Positions 10,634 through 22,705 of a stretch of 64,000 nt of DNA are shown piece after piece (positions within the stretch are counted from its first letter, which is position 1; each line of letters starts with the position of its first letter). Origin of the DNA: Paramecium tetraurelia (Eukaryota > Ciliophora > Oligohymenophorea > Peniculida > Parameciidae). Made by a program: the position numbers and the translations under genes. The stretch covers positions 372,001 to 436,000 of the forward strand of contig NW_001799266.1 in NCBI RefSeq assembly GCF_000165425.1, read 5' to 3'. Below the pieces are notes generated by a model, which had not been told where the DNA came from, searched no databases, and was given only the letters and a program-made list of their open reading frames with translations.

Positions 10634-13002
10634 TCAAAATAAATACAATAATTATTTTTGTGTTTGTATATCTAAAAGTCGTTTTCCTTTTCCACTTTTT
10701 TGCATTAATAAATTAGATGATGATTATGAACTGGAGGAATCCTCAGAAAAAATAATATGTTATATATCAGTTGAGAAAATCTTCTAAAAATCATATGATA
10801 ATTTTGATTATCGTGGAGGAGCAATCTATAATTGTTTATATTTCCTACCATTCAACAAATTTTATCTAAACTTATTAGCTATTTCTTCTTTTTCTTCTCT
10901 CATTTCTGATAGCCTCTATTCTGATTATTTGTTAATATCTGAAATTATTTTTGATGGATTGAACTCAGTATAAAATTCTAAATAATCCCTATGTTTATCA
11001 AGGCAAAAATTATTATCATCAATTTATGTGGATAGTTTTGAAGAATCAAAAACAGATTCATCTTGAATTTGGATATATTTTGTAGTTTTTACTATTTGTT
11101 TTAATTATTAGAATCTATATCTAAATTATGCATCAGCTTTTGAATAAATAATTTAAGAAGAAGATACCAAACATTTTTTAGATCTTCTCTTAAATTCCTT
11201 AACTCTATAGTTTTTTTATTTCAAATAATCTTCTATGACTTGCAATCTTCTAACTCTATAATGCACTATTGTACAATTTCTTGCTATATGATGCGGTCTA
11301 TCACAGATGTAACATCTCAATCTCAATGGCTTTAATGAATTGTCGACATCTACACAATTTTTAATATAGAAGAGCTTTTCTAAATCAGAATTTAAATCAT
11401 GTGCTTATTCCAACAAATCCTTTCTACTTAAACTCATTAAATTAACAAAATCAAGTGTTCTAGCACCAGCTGTCCTGGGACTTTTGCTGAAAAAACTAAT
11501 TTCCCCAAAATAATCTCCTTTACCCAATAACTTTAATTAAAATTCTCTTTTCGTAAGGCAAATCTCTACTTGACCATTTTAGATGAAATATAATAAATTA
11601 CTGTCCACTTAATTCTCTTTAAATACATACTCTTCAGGACCCAAGAGATGCTCTTTCAAGACATATATTAGTTTGTTTGTCAATTAATTGGAGAATTCTT
11701 TGCTGATCAAATTTACTTATAATAAAATTCTACCATGTAATAATGTTAAAACTTCAGTATGTAGATTTGATGATAAATTGTTTAATATTAACATCTAAGA
11801 GTTTTTAGCCACTTACGCAGATCCTTCTAACCATTCTAAATAGTTCTTCACTCTCATTTATAAATTTTTTGGTATGCTTTTCTATTTAATATACCTGACT
11901 AAATTATTGATGAATTTACTTCATTATTTTTTAATTCTATTCCTTTATTTCAGCAATATTCAAATCTTCTCCTTGAATAATATACTTCAAACTAGACATG
12001 CTATAGCCAAAAATCCCTGAGGAAAGAACCATAACAATAATTCCAAAAATCATCTCTGAATTTGTATTAGGACTGATATCTCCATAACCTAAGGTTATCA
12101 TAGTAGTTATGCTGAAATAGAATGCTGTTATATATTTAACTTCCCAAGGTGACCCATAGATTCCATATTGGGTCATCCAAGTTAGTTCTATTTGCTCATC
12201 CACGAATTCTATAATATTCCAAATGCAAGCTATCCAATGTGCAATACAGAGAATCATTGCAGCTATTTTGAAGAATTATATAATCGCTTAAAGTGTTTAT
12301 TCAATAGAGAAGGTCTCTATTATTAGTATTATTTAAATACCTTCTATTTTTATCAAAATTCTTCCCAATTTTAGTACTCTTAGAAGCCGAACAATTTTAA
12401 TAAATTTAAACAATCTAACAAACTTTAATATTTGTGTAGATTAATTACTATCATTTCCTATTAAGAGATCAAAAGGAAGAACTGCTATCACGTCTATCCA
12501 AAACCATAATTTTAAATAATTCAATGCTATATGTTTAAGGCGACACTCCAATTTTCCACTTATTATATAAGATTTTAGTTACTTTTCATAATATGCCAAT
12601 CGAAAATTAAGAGTTATATCTATAACAAAAAAGATATCCATTATATAATTCACAATTTCCATACCAACCTAACTCTCTATTGAAAATGATAATGCCATTG
12701 GAATGTATATCATCTATACAAAAATAAATAACATGCTTATTGATTCCCATATTATTCTAAAGGTAGAGGTCGGATTTGATACTTCCATTATTGTTTTTAT
12801 AAAAATTTAAAAAGCTTCCATTTTAGGCATTAACTATTGCTCTTCCTCATCTCTTTATTTCATACAATATAAATAGTCCCTTGCCTCTTTGTTAGTTTCA
12901 CCTAAAAGGCTGATTAATTTCCTCTAATTTACTCTATGATTGTAATCATAATCTTAGGATTTATCTAGTCAAATTTAATTAAGAAATACCTATGAATTGC
13001 AT
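10634..13002 (-). CDS. voltage-gated K+ channel with cyclic-nucleotide-binding domain and zinc knuckle
   Basis: Plasma- or ciliary-membrane potassium channel of the EAG/HCN-like class. Start MQFI at 13002, with a 25-nt intron after four codons (about 12965-12989). S1-S3 helices precede an S4-type segment with regularly spaced basics (RLFKFIKIVRLLRVLKLGR). The pore carries TMITLGYGDISP, the K+ selectivity filter. S6 is followed by a C-linker and a cNMP-binding domain (GDYFGEISFF ... SPRTAGART matches the phosphate-binding cassette). After the cNBD comes CYICDRPHHIARNC, an exact CX2CX4HX4C zinc knuckle, then a long Gln/Ser-rich tail to TGA 10634-10636. A 22-nt intron lies near 11793-11814. Gating by voltage and cyclic nucleotides is expected from the domains. 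The function of the zinc knuckle in a channel is not evident. Confidence 0.9.
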
Positions 13003-14034
13003 AAATTGACTTTTAAGTTATAATAATATATGTATTGAATTTTTATATTGATAACATAAATAAAATAAATTAATCCATTAGAAAATTTTTATTTAATTTA
13101 ATTTATTCTTTATAATCATCCTAAATTAGATTTAACAGAATTAAATAAAGCTTATAAATAATATAATTTTTTGAATCCCATTTTTACTGGTTTCCCTAAT
13201 GATCTTTGTTATGAAACCTTTTACTGATGAGAATAAACCTTTTTTTGGTATTAAAGATACTTAATAAATACGTATGATTAACCAAAACCTATCATCTTTT
13301 ATAAGTAATATTGATACATTTATGATTTTAATATTCGCCCTTATATTTAGTCTTATATCTTGAATATTGGCTTTTTAATCAATATTGATATTATATTCTC
13401 TTTCCTAATATATACATAAATAATTAAACAAAAAACAGTAGAAGGTTTGAAAATTTTTCATATGTTTTTGTAAGTAAAATATTGTAAAAAAAAATAAATC
13501 AATTTTGCTCTAACAATCTTATATATCAAGTTGCTACTTATTTTTTTCTACTAATTTTAGATTCTTAATAATTCTAGTAATAAAATATAATGAGATTTCA
13601 TCCATTTAATTATATTAGTAACAGCAAATAAAGTTTCTTCTTTGTCATTGAGCATAACAATTTAAAAATTAGAATGTATTCAATAAACATGATTATATAT
13701 AATAATAATTTATAAATCGTTTAGATATAAAAAATATCTTGAATTTCTTATTCTTTATTGAGAGATATTAAGTGATATATATATATATGTATAAATTTTC
13801 AAGAACCATTTTTTTTGAATATAAAATAATAAAATTTTATAATATTAGAATTCTTAAGCTTAAAAGAAACTTAATTTAGTGAATAAATTTATGTTTATTT
13901 CTAAAATAAGCTAACGAAATCTGAATTATTTATTTTTTCAGATTACCTAACATTGTTAAGAAATTCTAAGAATTGAAGTGAAATATTAGAATAGTATTAG
14001 AAATGGTGAATTATTGATGGGTGTAAAAATTTAA
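13003..14034. other. long intergenic stretch, AT-rich
   Basis: About 1.03 kb upstream of the channel gene and downstream of the HMGB gene, the longest empty stretch in the window. A short (AT)n run sits near 13775-13790. Every frame is broken often, and no GTA...TAG intron pattern rescues a protein-like reading. I see nothing else in it. Confidence 0.5.
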
Positions 14035-14581
14035 TCATTTTTTTTTATTTCCCTTTTATTCTTTTTCCTTCTCTTTTTGATTTTATTTTTATTTCTCTTT
14101 TTCCTTGGTTTCTTTTGTTTCTTTTTATTCCTTTTAATCTTTTTTTTAGTTTTTATTCTTTATTTATTATATTTTTTATTCATCTTCATCTTCACTTTCA
14201 TCATCGTCTTTAGATGCCTTTGTAACTTTCTTTGAACCTTTTTTGTGTTTTTTCTTTTCTTATTTTAATTCTTTTAAACTATTTTTCACTTTGTCTTCAT
14301 CCAATTTATATTTCTTCAACCAAGCCTCATAATCTTTTTTATATTAATTTTAAGCTTTATCCTTTTCGTTTTCATATTTCTTAATCGTAATTTAATAATA
14401 CCTCCTTTTTTTTTTTGTCTAAATCATTCCACATTGATGAAATAACTTATGTTAATTCGGTCATGCTTTTATCTTAATTTTTCTTTTTTACTTCATCGTA
14501 AACCTCTGCTCTGTATAACATATAAGCATTTTAGGGCTTTTTTGGCATATGTTACATGGCTTCATCTGGAATATAATCCAT
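14035..14581 (-). CDS. HMGB-like protein, single HMG box with Lys/Gln/Glu tail
   Basis: Starts MDYIPDEAMQHMPKKPQNAY at 14581. The MPKKPQNAYMLYRAEVYDEV segment and the following WNDLDKKKKEKYENEKDKA and YEAWLKKYK stretches form one HMG box, preserving the Pro and aromatic core positions. A 22-nt intron (GTATTATTAAATTACGATTAAG) interrupts the box after KKKKE. The second half is a highly charged tail (acidic DDDESEDEDE followed by Lys/Gln/Glu repeats) to TGA 14035-14037. HMGB proteins bend DNA and act on chromatin, so this is expected to be nuclear. It is short, about 175 residues. Confidence 0.88.
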
Positions 14582-14689
14582 GAATTTTAAATTTAAATAT
14601 ATGTAATAAATAGCGCCGGTTCAAGATTTATTGTCTAATAATTAATGAGTTCGGAATTTATATAAATTTTAAATAATACAAAAATGCTA

Positions 14690-14740
14690 AATCAACTAAA
14701 AAGAGAGGTCAAAAACTTAATCAACTGAAAAGAGAGGTCA
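14690..14740. repeat. two 22-nt direct repeats upstream of HMGB gene
   Basis: AATCAACTAAAAAGAGAGGT at 14690 recurs at 14719 with one A/G difference (each copy 22 nt, ending CA; start-to-start 29 nt). The pair lies about 110 nt upstream of the HMGB start, in the interval to the cyclophilin-fusion gene. It could be a promoter element pair for the HMGB gene, or a chance duplication. Confidence 0.5.
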
Positions 14741-14841
14741 GATAATAGCATTATCTAAAATGTTGAAGTCAATTAATTTAAATATATTATAAATCTTCTC
14801 TCTCTCTAAATTATATTGATTGTATTAACACAATTAAATAA

Positions 14842-16742
14842 TCAAACTATTGATAGGAAATGGTTCTCTATTTTTTAGATCCATTTCTATTACCCAAGAT
14901 ATAGATATGTTAACTAATTGATGTCTCTAATTTTAATTTGATTGAAAGTAGCTAATAAATTTATGTGAAATTTACTTGTTCCATCACAGAACGACCATCC
15001 CCATGACCTGGCTAGAGTAAATGCACAGATAATGGCCTCGAAAATGGAGACCTCCTTATACATCGCCAAACCGCCAAGACGTACAACTCGATGGAGGGTG
15101 GTAAAAATACTATCTGTATATCTCATAACCTTAGTTGGGAGATTAGCTATAATTTTATTTTGTAAGAAGTCATCTTTGATATTATTAGAGTAGAAGGTTT
15201 CTTTCTTTGGTATTTGCAACCTATATATATATTTAAATGATATTACTCCTATTATTATAACTTAAAATCATTATTCTATAGAGTAAACATGCTCAGGTTG
15301 TATCCAGTTCCAAATACAAGTTGAGTAGTTTAACCATATACACAATAACCCATACATGCTATTTATTCTGCTTATTATTTAAAATCACTCAAAGTTACTT
15401 ACTTAAAAACTGTAGTTTATTTCTTAAATATTATAAATGCTGAAGCTCTACATGAATCTGTGCCATCTACAGCTCGAAAGGCAACAATATATTTTGATTA
15501 TTGATTCTCTGCTTATAAAGTCTATTAATTATCTAGTATATATAGAATTTGACAATATTATGTTTTAAGGAATGACTCATTCAACTATTGAATGGCCTTC
15601 TTAAGACCTGTTAGTGAATATACGAATTTAGATATAATTCTCATTTATTCAACTAGGTATTTAACTAATTAAGTGAAATCCCCCGACGCTTCATTGTGTT
15701 TTAATTGTTCTGCTTCAATGAACTTATTAAATGATTATGTATTTTCTGGTATATTCGAATAAAAGTCGTCTGTAAATTTTTCTAATTTCAATCTAATTTA
15801 AGCCTAATGATCATAACGACCACAATCGTAGATTACAATATCAGTGTGTTATTCCTATTTCAAAACCTTTAATATTTATTTCATGCCTCTTATTATTTTG
15901 CCAAATGCCACTCTCTTATAATCAAAGAAGGGCATGGCCGCTAAAGTAATATAAAATTAAGAATGGTTTGTATGCTAAAATCCATCATTCGCAAATCCTA
16001 TGATACCTTCACAATCATGTTTCAAAGCATAAGATTCATCCTCAAAATATCCTCCATATATGGATACCTTTTTGTCAAACTAACCTCCTTGAAGAAACCC
16101 TATAATTTAAATTAAGTTACAACCATTAGGCTTGTATTTAGTGAATTTACTCTTTTTGTAAGAATAAAACTTTCCTTCAATATTAACACCTTCACAGAAT
16201 TTGGTGAAATTCTCACAAGCTTTGGGGGCAAACTCATTAAATAATTCAATTATAACTGGATAGAGTTAGTCATCAATTGACAACATCATTTATACATAAG
16301 CTAAAATTGATTAACATACTTTTACTATTCTTTTTAGAATTAAAAAATCTTAATTGGGATTCATAAGCTTAACTAATCATCGACTGAGTAAATTTAATTT
16401 TACGACTTGCATGCACAGTAGGCGTTCCATTCTAAATTAATAACAATGGCCTATTAATCTCTATTTTATAAACCTTTTAACTGTTTTAGACATGAATGAG
16501 TCATCCATAGTAAACGGTTCTTAGTTACAAAGTGGTTGTAATTTCTTAATTTAAATTCTCAATGAAGCATCCCTTTTTAGCAGTTTCACTTGATGATCAT
16601 ATTCAGACTGAATTCATTATAAATGAGTTACCTCATGCATTTCTTGGATCTCATAAGTCTTTTTTCGTTCAGTCAATTGCAAATTTTTGAAGTGTAATAA
16701 ATCTGGATTACCTGTTACGCTCATCACTTTAATTTTACTCAT
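14842..16742 (-). CDS. cyclophilin-like domain fused to a degenerate fructose-1,6-bisphosphatase-like domain
   Basis: Start MSKIKVMSVTGNPDLLHF at 16742. After an N-terminal extension comes a cyclophilin fold (IIELFNEFAPKACENFTKFC, FLQGGQF, SIYGGYFEDESYALKHDCEG, DYKRVAFGKIIRGM). By my alignment the catalytic Arg of FHRxI is replaced (NLIQIIGF), so prolyl isomerase activity is doubtful. The same frame continues without a stop or new start into a segment resembling FBPase: VAFRAVDGTDS where FDPLDGSSN is expected, CMGYCVYGQTTQLVFGTGYN, LQIPKKETFYSNN, and MRYTDSIFTTLHRVVRLGGL. Several metal-binding acids of FBPase look lost. Introns fit near 16605-16628, about 16455-16477, a 19-nt one near 16310-16328, and 26 nt near 15195-15220. 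It ends at TGA 14842-14844. A pseudo-enzyme or regulatory role is inferred. Confidence 0.72.
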
Positions 16743-17079
16743 TTTTAATTTTATGTAATAAATCAAGATGATTAAACTACTTCAGAAACCTCATGATAAA
16801 TTATACAATAGAAATTGGAGAAAAGTCATCATTCGAAAACCTTATAATACTTAATTCACATAACAATTCTCATAACTTAAACTTGATAAAAAATTTAAAA
16901 TAAGGAATTTTCCGTATATTAATCAATTTTTTATATATTATAAATACCTGACTTACCTTTATCGATAAAATAATTTATGGGTATTTAGGTAAATCATATT
17001 ATTGGATTACTATTTTTGTATTTCATTGAAATCAAAATCGAAATTAAGAGATTAGAAATTGAAAGATTTATCAATTTAA
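16743..17079. other. intergenic, divergent promoter interval
   Basis: 337 nt between the divergent cyclophilin-fusion gene and the small plus-strand gene. AT-rich. An alternative upstream ATG at 16977 opens a short hydrophobic frame (NHIIGLLFLYFIEI), but it meets a TGA. Confidence 0.4.
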
Positions 17080-17520
17080 ATGAAACTTAGTAAGTTTACT
17101 AAGTTTGATATTCAACTAATTGTACTTGAGAAATTATCAGAAATTTTGAATTAACAGTTTTTACACCACCTTTCAAAATTGAACTAAAAGCTTAATTACC
17201 CAAAAATGATAGAGTTGAATACAAGTTAGGTTGCAAATCTGGTTGCGTGTCAAAAAATTTAATATAGGATTAAATGATTGTAAATACAATGATTTAATCA
17301 ATAATTCCCTCTTAAGTTTTTTTTGGTAGAGCACTTTTATGCATATTTATATAGCATCAAAAGATCCTAAGATATTAGAGATATAATGGTATTTACTTTT
17401 TGAAATTTAGGTTACATCTCCACCAATACAGACGTGAAGAGAAAGTTGAAAAGTGAAGATTCTGATTTAATTAATTTATTCTTAATTATTGTAATAATTT
17501 AATATTTATTTATTTTTTGA
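17080..17520 (+). CDS. small protein with C-terminal membrane anchor, unrecognised
   Basis: Starts MKLSKFTKFDIQLIVLEKLS at 17080. The 5' half is open and helical. The 3' half needs two or three short introns; 29 nt near 17326-17354 and 22 nt near 17389-17410 are good candidates. The end reads KRKLKSEDSDLINLFLIIVI, a basic stretch followed by one hydrophobic helix up to TGA 17518-17520, typical of a tail-anchored protein. One junction near 17225-17262 is unresolved. It converges with the MFS gene, only 17 nt between stops. A SNARE-like protein is possible but no SNARE motif was verified. Confidence 0.45.
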
Positions 17521-17537
17521 TATAAAACTAACGAAAT

Positions 17538-19127
17538 TCAATTTGTTTTCAGCATCCCATCTTCTAAGTATGTTTCCTTTATTGATTCATCTACGTCATC
17601 AATTAATCTTTTTTGAAAGGTTTCTTTGGTTAAAATAGCTCCAATTATTCCAGAAATTGAACAAATACCCAAAAAGGCTACTTGATTCATTTCGAAATAG
17701 CTTGCTAAAGCAATCATATATGAGGATGAAAATGAACCTAAGATTCCAAGAGTAAATAGAAATCCAGAGCCTGTGCCACGTATTGAAGTTGGATAAATTT
17801 CAAGAGTATGCTATCGTTAAAGACCAAATCCGAAACTGTTAAAGAATCGTATCAAACAACACTAAATAATAATATTACATTACTAGTAAAATAACAATTA
17901 TTTCTTCAATACAACCCTGGCATTCAAGTTTATATTAAGAAATTCCATAGGATAAAAATGCTAAGCATCCTAGAATTTAAATCGAAAAGAATAATATTTG
18001 ATTATATTTTCTTTATAATTTAGGTATCAAGTAAGTAATTAAAGAGTAACCAATTAATTCACTAATTCCAAGAAGAATTCCTATTTTGTATATCATATTT
18101 CCAATTGAAATATCTTGCAGCACAAACTATCCACCATAATAAATTAAGTGCAAAGCAAAAGAAATTAGGATAAATCCAACTGAAGAGGACGCAAACTGTC
18201 TAAGCTTAAATAAATCAAAAATTGAATAAGTAGTTCGAAGACTATTCATTTAAGAATGTTCTAATGCTTGTTCATCAAATTCCTTGCCGTTTACATTTGC
18301 TATGTAACGAAAAACATTAAGTGCCTGTTGATACTTTAAAATAAATTTACTTTATCATAATCTTTCATCTAATACAAATATCTTGGACTTTCTTGAACTG
18401 AAAAGCATGTTAAGATTAGAGAGATGAGGCCTGGAATAACTATAAAAAGTAATTGAATGGTTCTCCAATTTGTTATGGCGAAAAATGAAATAGCCATTAG
18501 AATCTCCCCTAAACACCAAAAGACTAAAGTTCCTGTTGAATATATTTGTTTGATTTCGTAGCCACTTATTTCATTAATCATGACTGGAATCATGATGTAG
18601 ACTCCAACCTAAAAGAACCCAAATATGAAAGTAAATATTATCAGTTGTAAAATGGTTGCACTAAAATAGATTCCAATGAATCCAATATTAGTAAAAACTA
18701 GAGAAAACAATAGTGTTTTATATCTTCCCCAATAGTCCTAATAGATTACACATCATTATATTACAGAAATCTGGCTGAGGATTGCGCCTCCAATCACTGA
18801 TCCTAAAAAGTTGATTGTACTTGTAATCATGATGTATTTTTTATTGTCACAAAATAAATTGAACTCGGTTACTATATTCTTATACTTAAAATCAGGATCA
18901 ATTTAATAGTTTTTGTCTGAGCAAGTTTTTTAATCCTCAACACAAACCTTGAGAATAAGATTTAACATTACTTAACCATTACAATATAATTGTGGAACAA
19001 TATAATTATAGGTTGGACTCATAATTTAGGCAGATAAGATAAAAGTTAAAAGTGACGAAATTAAGAATAATCGGATTTAATACCAACCATTGTTTCCACA
19101 TTTTTCAAGTGCTTCCTCAAATTGCAT
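17538..19127 (-). CDS. major facilitator superfamily transporter, SLC22/SV2-like
   Basis: Starts MQFEEALEKCGNNGWYQIR at 19127, an N-terminus like organic-cation/SV2-type carriers (acidic residue and GxGxxQ-like motif before helix 1). The extracellular loop after helix 1 contains several cysteines. Helix 2 to 4 carries GSVIGGAILSQ and GRYKTLLFSLVF, matching the family's G-x3-D/G-R-R/K-x loop. The second half has TLEIYPTSIRGTGSGF, the sugar-porter/SLC22 ExxPTxxR signature. One 26-nt intron (near 18327-18352, ending CAG) fits. Stop TGA at 17538-17540. About 500 residues with 12 predicted helices. Substrate unknown. Confidence 0.87.
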
Positions 19128-19454
19128 TTTCAAGTATAAAATCAAAGTATGAAATGATAATTATTAATAATAAAACGATAAACTTAAGAAACTCAACTTC
19201 TTTAAGGGTTACGTAATCAACAGAAACTGTCTACACCTGTAAATCTTCTTAATTGTCCTTATTCTGTTTGAAAATGAAAAATTCTAATAAAATAAAAGAA
19301 ACTCAGAAGCTACGAATAAATGAGTAAGGGGTTCATGTTGGTTTCTACCCAATTCCTTAGTTTATGTATTAAATTCAAACACATAAATTTCTCCCTCTTT
19401 ATATTTATAGCGTAATTATATAAAATAAGTGAAAATACTCTAATATTTATATTA
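19128..19454. other. intergenic, divergent promoter interval
   Basis: 327 nt between the divergent transporter and ULK-like kinase genes. It contains a short less AT-rich part near 19310-19360 but no frame or repeat that I can support. Confidence 0.45.
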
Positions 19455-21076
19455 ATGAGCTCATAAAATCGAACAGTCAAATAGATCGGTCAATATCAAT
19501 ATAATGAAAGACATTGCTTGGGTGAAGGAGCTTACGGGAAAGTTTATTAGGGGATGGATATAAAGACTAATGAAATCGTTGGAATCAAGAAAATGGATTT
19601 GGTGTTATTTGAGAGGGATACATATTTGAGGAATTAGATTGTTAGTGAAATAGAGATTTTAAAAAAGTTTAATCATCCCAACATAGTCAGGTTTATAGAT
19701 CTGATTACTACTCAAAGATCTCTATATATAATTACTGAATTTTGCAAGGATGGGGATTTGAAGGAATTTCTTCAAAAAAGAAGGTTGACTGAAAAAGAAG
19801 TAAAATAACTCATCTATTTTAAATAGGCTCAAGGCATAATGTTATAAATAGTAAATGGATTTAAAGAGCTGGTTAAATAGGGAGTTATTCATAGAGATCT
19901 CAAACCAGCTAATATATTAAATCATGAAGGCATTGTTAAAATAGCAGGTAATTGAGTATTCAATAAAGTTAGACTTCGGATTTGCCAAGTACGTAGATAA
20001 TTATACATCATAATTGTTAAGATCGTGTGTTGGTTCACCTTTATATATGGCACCTTAAATTTTGCAAAGGAAGACTTATTCAACAAAGTGCGACATTTGG
20101 TCTATAGGTGTTATATTTTATGAGATGGTATTTCACGATGTTCCTTGGAAGGGGAGAGATGAGTAGGATTTACTTAAGAATATTCTGATTAAGCCTTTAG
20201 TTTTCAAAGGTAATCAAGCAATCACGGATTTCACTAGAGATTTTCTTACGAAGGCTTTGATTGTAGAGGAATCTGAAAGGATTTCGTGGGATCAAGTCTT
20301 TCAGATGTTTGAAAGTATGGAAAAGGGATTGGTTTCAAATAATCCCACTTTGTAAAAGTTGTACAATGATTAAAATCTAAGTTGGATGCAAAAACAGTAA
20401 TAAAAAATGACAGGAGATCAACTAGTTAAGTAATTGTTGTTTTTGTAGCAAATGAAATAGAACATAGCATTTAGACATTTTGTTAATTTAGAGTTTTATT
20501 AAAAATTGGATTAATTGAAGTTGCTATTTAGAAGAGATTCATCATTAGAAGAATGCATAGTCATTCTAGCAAGGCTCATTTTAGCATATAGCAATTTATT
20601 AATCTAATTGATCGAAGAAACCTGTGATTCTGGAGAAGATATTCTAATGAAGGGAACTAAGTGGAACATCTTGAACTTCATTAAAAATGAATAGGAATAT
20701 TATAAAATATTCTTTACAAATTGTAAGGAACAATTTTTTAAAGAAATCCAATATGAAGTGGAATTATCGGATTCTGATCGAAATAAATTAGAAGACAGCT
20801 TCACTACTAAAATCATTAAATTGATTGGGGATAATTTGGATGATCTCAAAAAGAAGGCATCTGATGGAATATAGTATTAAAAATTAATAAATCTCTAGTT
20901 AAGATAGTTTAGTTGCCATAGAACTATTGTTGGATTAATAAATTACTCATAAAAATATTGTTAAAACAACTGATCTCGATTTTCAAATGCTTTTGGTAGA
21001 AAAACAATCAAGAGAGGATTGGAGAAGAATATTAGATCGCATAACAAATAAATGGAGATAACTTTAAAAATTATGA
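19455..21076 (+). CDS. serine/threonine kinase, ULK/ATG1-like
   Basis: Starts MSSQNRTVKQIGQYQYNERH at 19455, straight into a kinase domain: glycine loop GEGAYGKVYQG, VAIK-like lysine (VGIKKMD), catalytic VIHRDLKPANIL, and DFGFAKY. The APE region reads CVGSPLYMAPQIL. All key residues are present, so it should be active. The overall style (SLYIITEFCKDGDLKEFLQ) fits the ULK/ATG1 group, which is expanded in ciliates. A helical, Gln-rich C-terminal region follows. Introns: 25 nt near 19949-19973 inside the DFG segment, and 25 nt near 20873-20897 (GTATTAAAAATTAATAAATC... ), the latter needed to keep frame to TGA 21074-21076. A role in autophagy or ciliary regulation is only inferred. Confidence 0.85.
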
Positions 21077-21234
21077 TAATCCAATTAAATTATGATATTT
21101 TATTGTCTAATTTCATTCATCTCATCTAGATCATATTGAAATTTACTCCGTTTTTCTTTCTAATTTATAATTCATCTAATTATAATATTATTATAATATT
21201 ATTAATTTTTTTATTTTTGTATTTATCATAATAT

Positions 21235-22539
21235 TCAAATAATTTGTGATATCAATAGAATACTGATGGCGTATAGATGGGAATAACTATTGGACTCAGC
21301 GTTTGAACATTTTTTATTGTTTGGCCATTCTACATTATCAACATAAAAATTATTCTCAGGATTCGGTTTAGAGTTTAGCCAATTATTTATCGCTACTTAT
21401 ATAGTGTTCCCTGATTCTCCAGGAACTTACCAATCTGAAGAATCATAATAATCTTTTAATAAAAAGCAATGTTCCAAACAACTTGGAGCAAACGCACCAG
21501 TTTCAGGATGATCCCTCTTTCTTTAACTCAATACCTCATAGTTTTGTTTGTATAAGTCTTATGCGAAATCCAATTCCTCTTGAGAACAATTACTTAATGA
21601 ATAGTTCTTTGCACAATTTATTTTAAATCTCGCAGTGAGACTGTAATAATCGTACATAGATTAGATAATGAATAAAGGGGTTTGAATAAACTCAAATATA
21701 TATTGAGCATAATAACATTTCCAAACTTCGTTCTTATACTTTTAAACACATTATTTATTAGGATGAGTAACCTCGATATTCACTAAATCTATTAATAAAT
21801 TAAGGGATTCTGTTGGATAATCTGTTCCATCTATAGCTGGCAAGTTTAAAGCCATTCCTGAATCTGGAACTCCATAGACATCAACATCTGATGGCAATAA
21901 TGCTCGGATATGTTCAACCCAAAAATAAGCGGCATTCCCACCAGCAGAACACCCAGCTACGATAACTGTTGCAGCCTTAGAAAGCTCTGGTAAGAGGTCA
22001 GATAAAAATGATTTGACTATTGCATCACCTCGGAAATACAATTTGGTTCCTAAAAATTCAACAGGCTCTGTTTTATATCCTTAATGTACTTAAAAATATT
22101 TAAAAAATTTACAAGATCCATCACAATAATTAAAGAAAATCAGGTTCCAATTGTAATAATATGGGTTCTATTTTTCAGTTCTAGCATACATTCCCTCAAA
22201 GACCGTGGTTTTGCTCAGATTTTTGGAGCTTCCCAACTTTGTTTTGGATCTTTAAATAATTTCAATATATAACCTCAAGTAGGCAGATTTAATCATGTCA
22301 TCATAAGTTGCTCCTTCTATCCTTCTAAAATGTTTATTAAAATATACATACGCTCCGCCTTAGAAATGTAGAATATAGCTCTTTACCCCTGTTCCATAAC
22401 CTTCTGCTTTATAAAAGGACTAATTGTATGAAAATAATACTGCTGGCGATCCATCTAGACAGAGAGCTTTTGGATCAGATGTATAGTGTAACTCGAAAGC
22501 ACAAATGCAAGCTATAATGTAAAAACAAAATAATTTCAT
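21235..22539 (-). CDS. secreted Notum/pectin-acetylesterase-like hydrolase
   Basis: Starts MKLFCFYIIACICAFELHYT at 22539, a clear signal peptide. The body shows CDGSLHQGYKTEP across a 23-nt intron (near 22087-22109), matching the family's GDGxxHQG region, then FRGDAIV and the nucleophile motif VIVAGCSAGGNAAYFW, and PDSGMALN with a likely catalytic Asp. Many cysteines follow, as in secreted Notum-like esterases. The C-terminus ends in a hydrophobic stretch (LYAISILLISQII) before TGA 21235-21237, suggesting a GPI-anchor signal. About 420 residues. Substrate in ciliates is unknown; a carboxylesterase on glycans or lipids is the family expectation. Confidence 0.85.
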
Positions 22540-22705
22540 TGTTGAATTTATGTATCACAAAAATTTCCATATTAATCCATCAAATTAACATATAGAATAA
22601 AATTCTATATTTTCTATTCAACTTCGTTAAATTAAAACATAGAATTCAATTCTATATATTTCTATTCGATATCACAGTTTTTTCATTGTTTCCAATCGAC
22701 ATTTA

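Noticed and set aside
13770-13795. Short (AT)n run considered as a microsatellite or insertion scar
   Set aside because: Too short and too common in this AT-rich DNA to be a supported feature.
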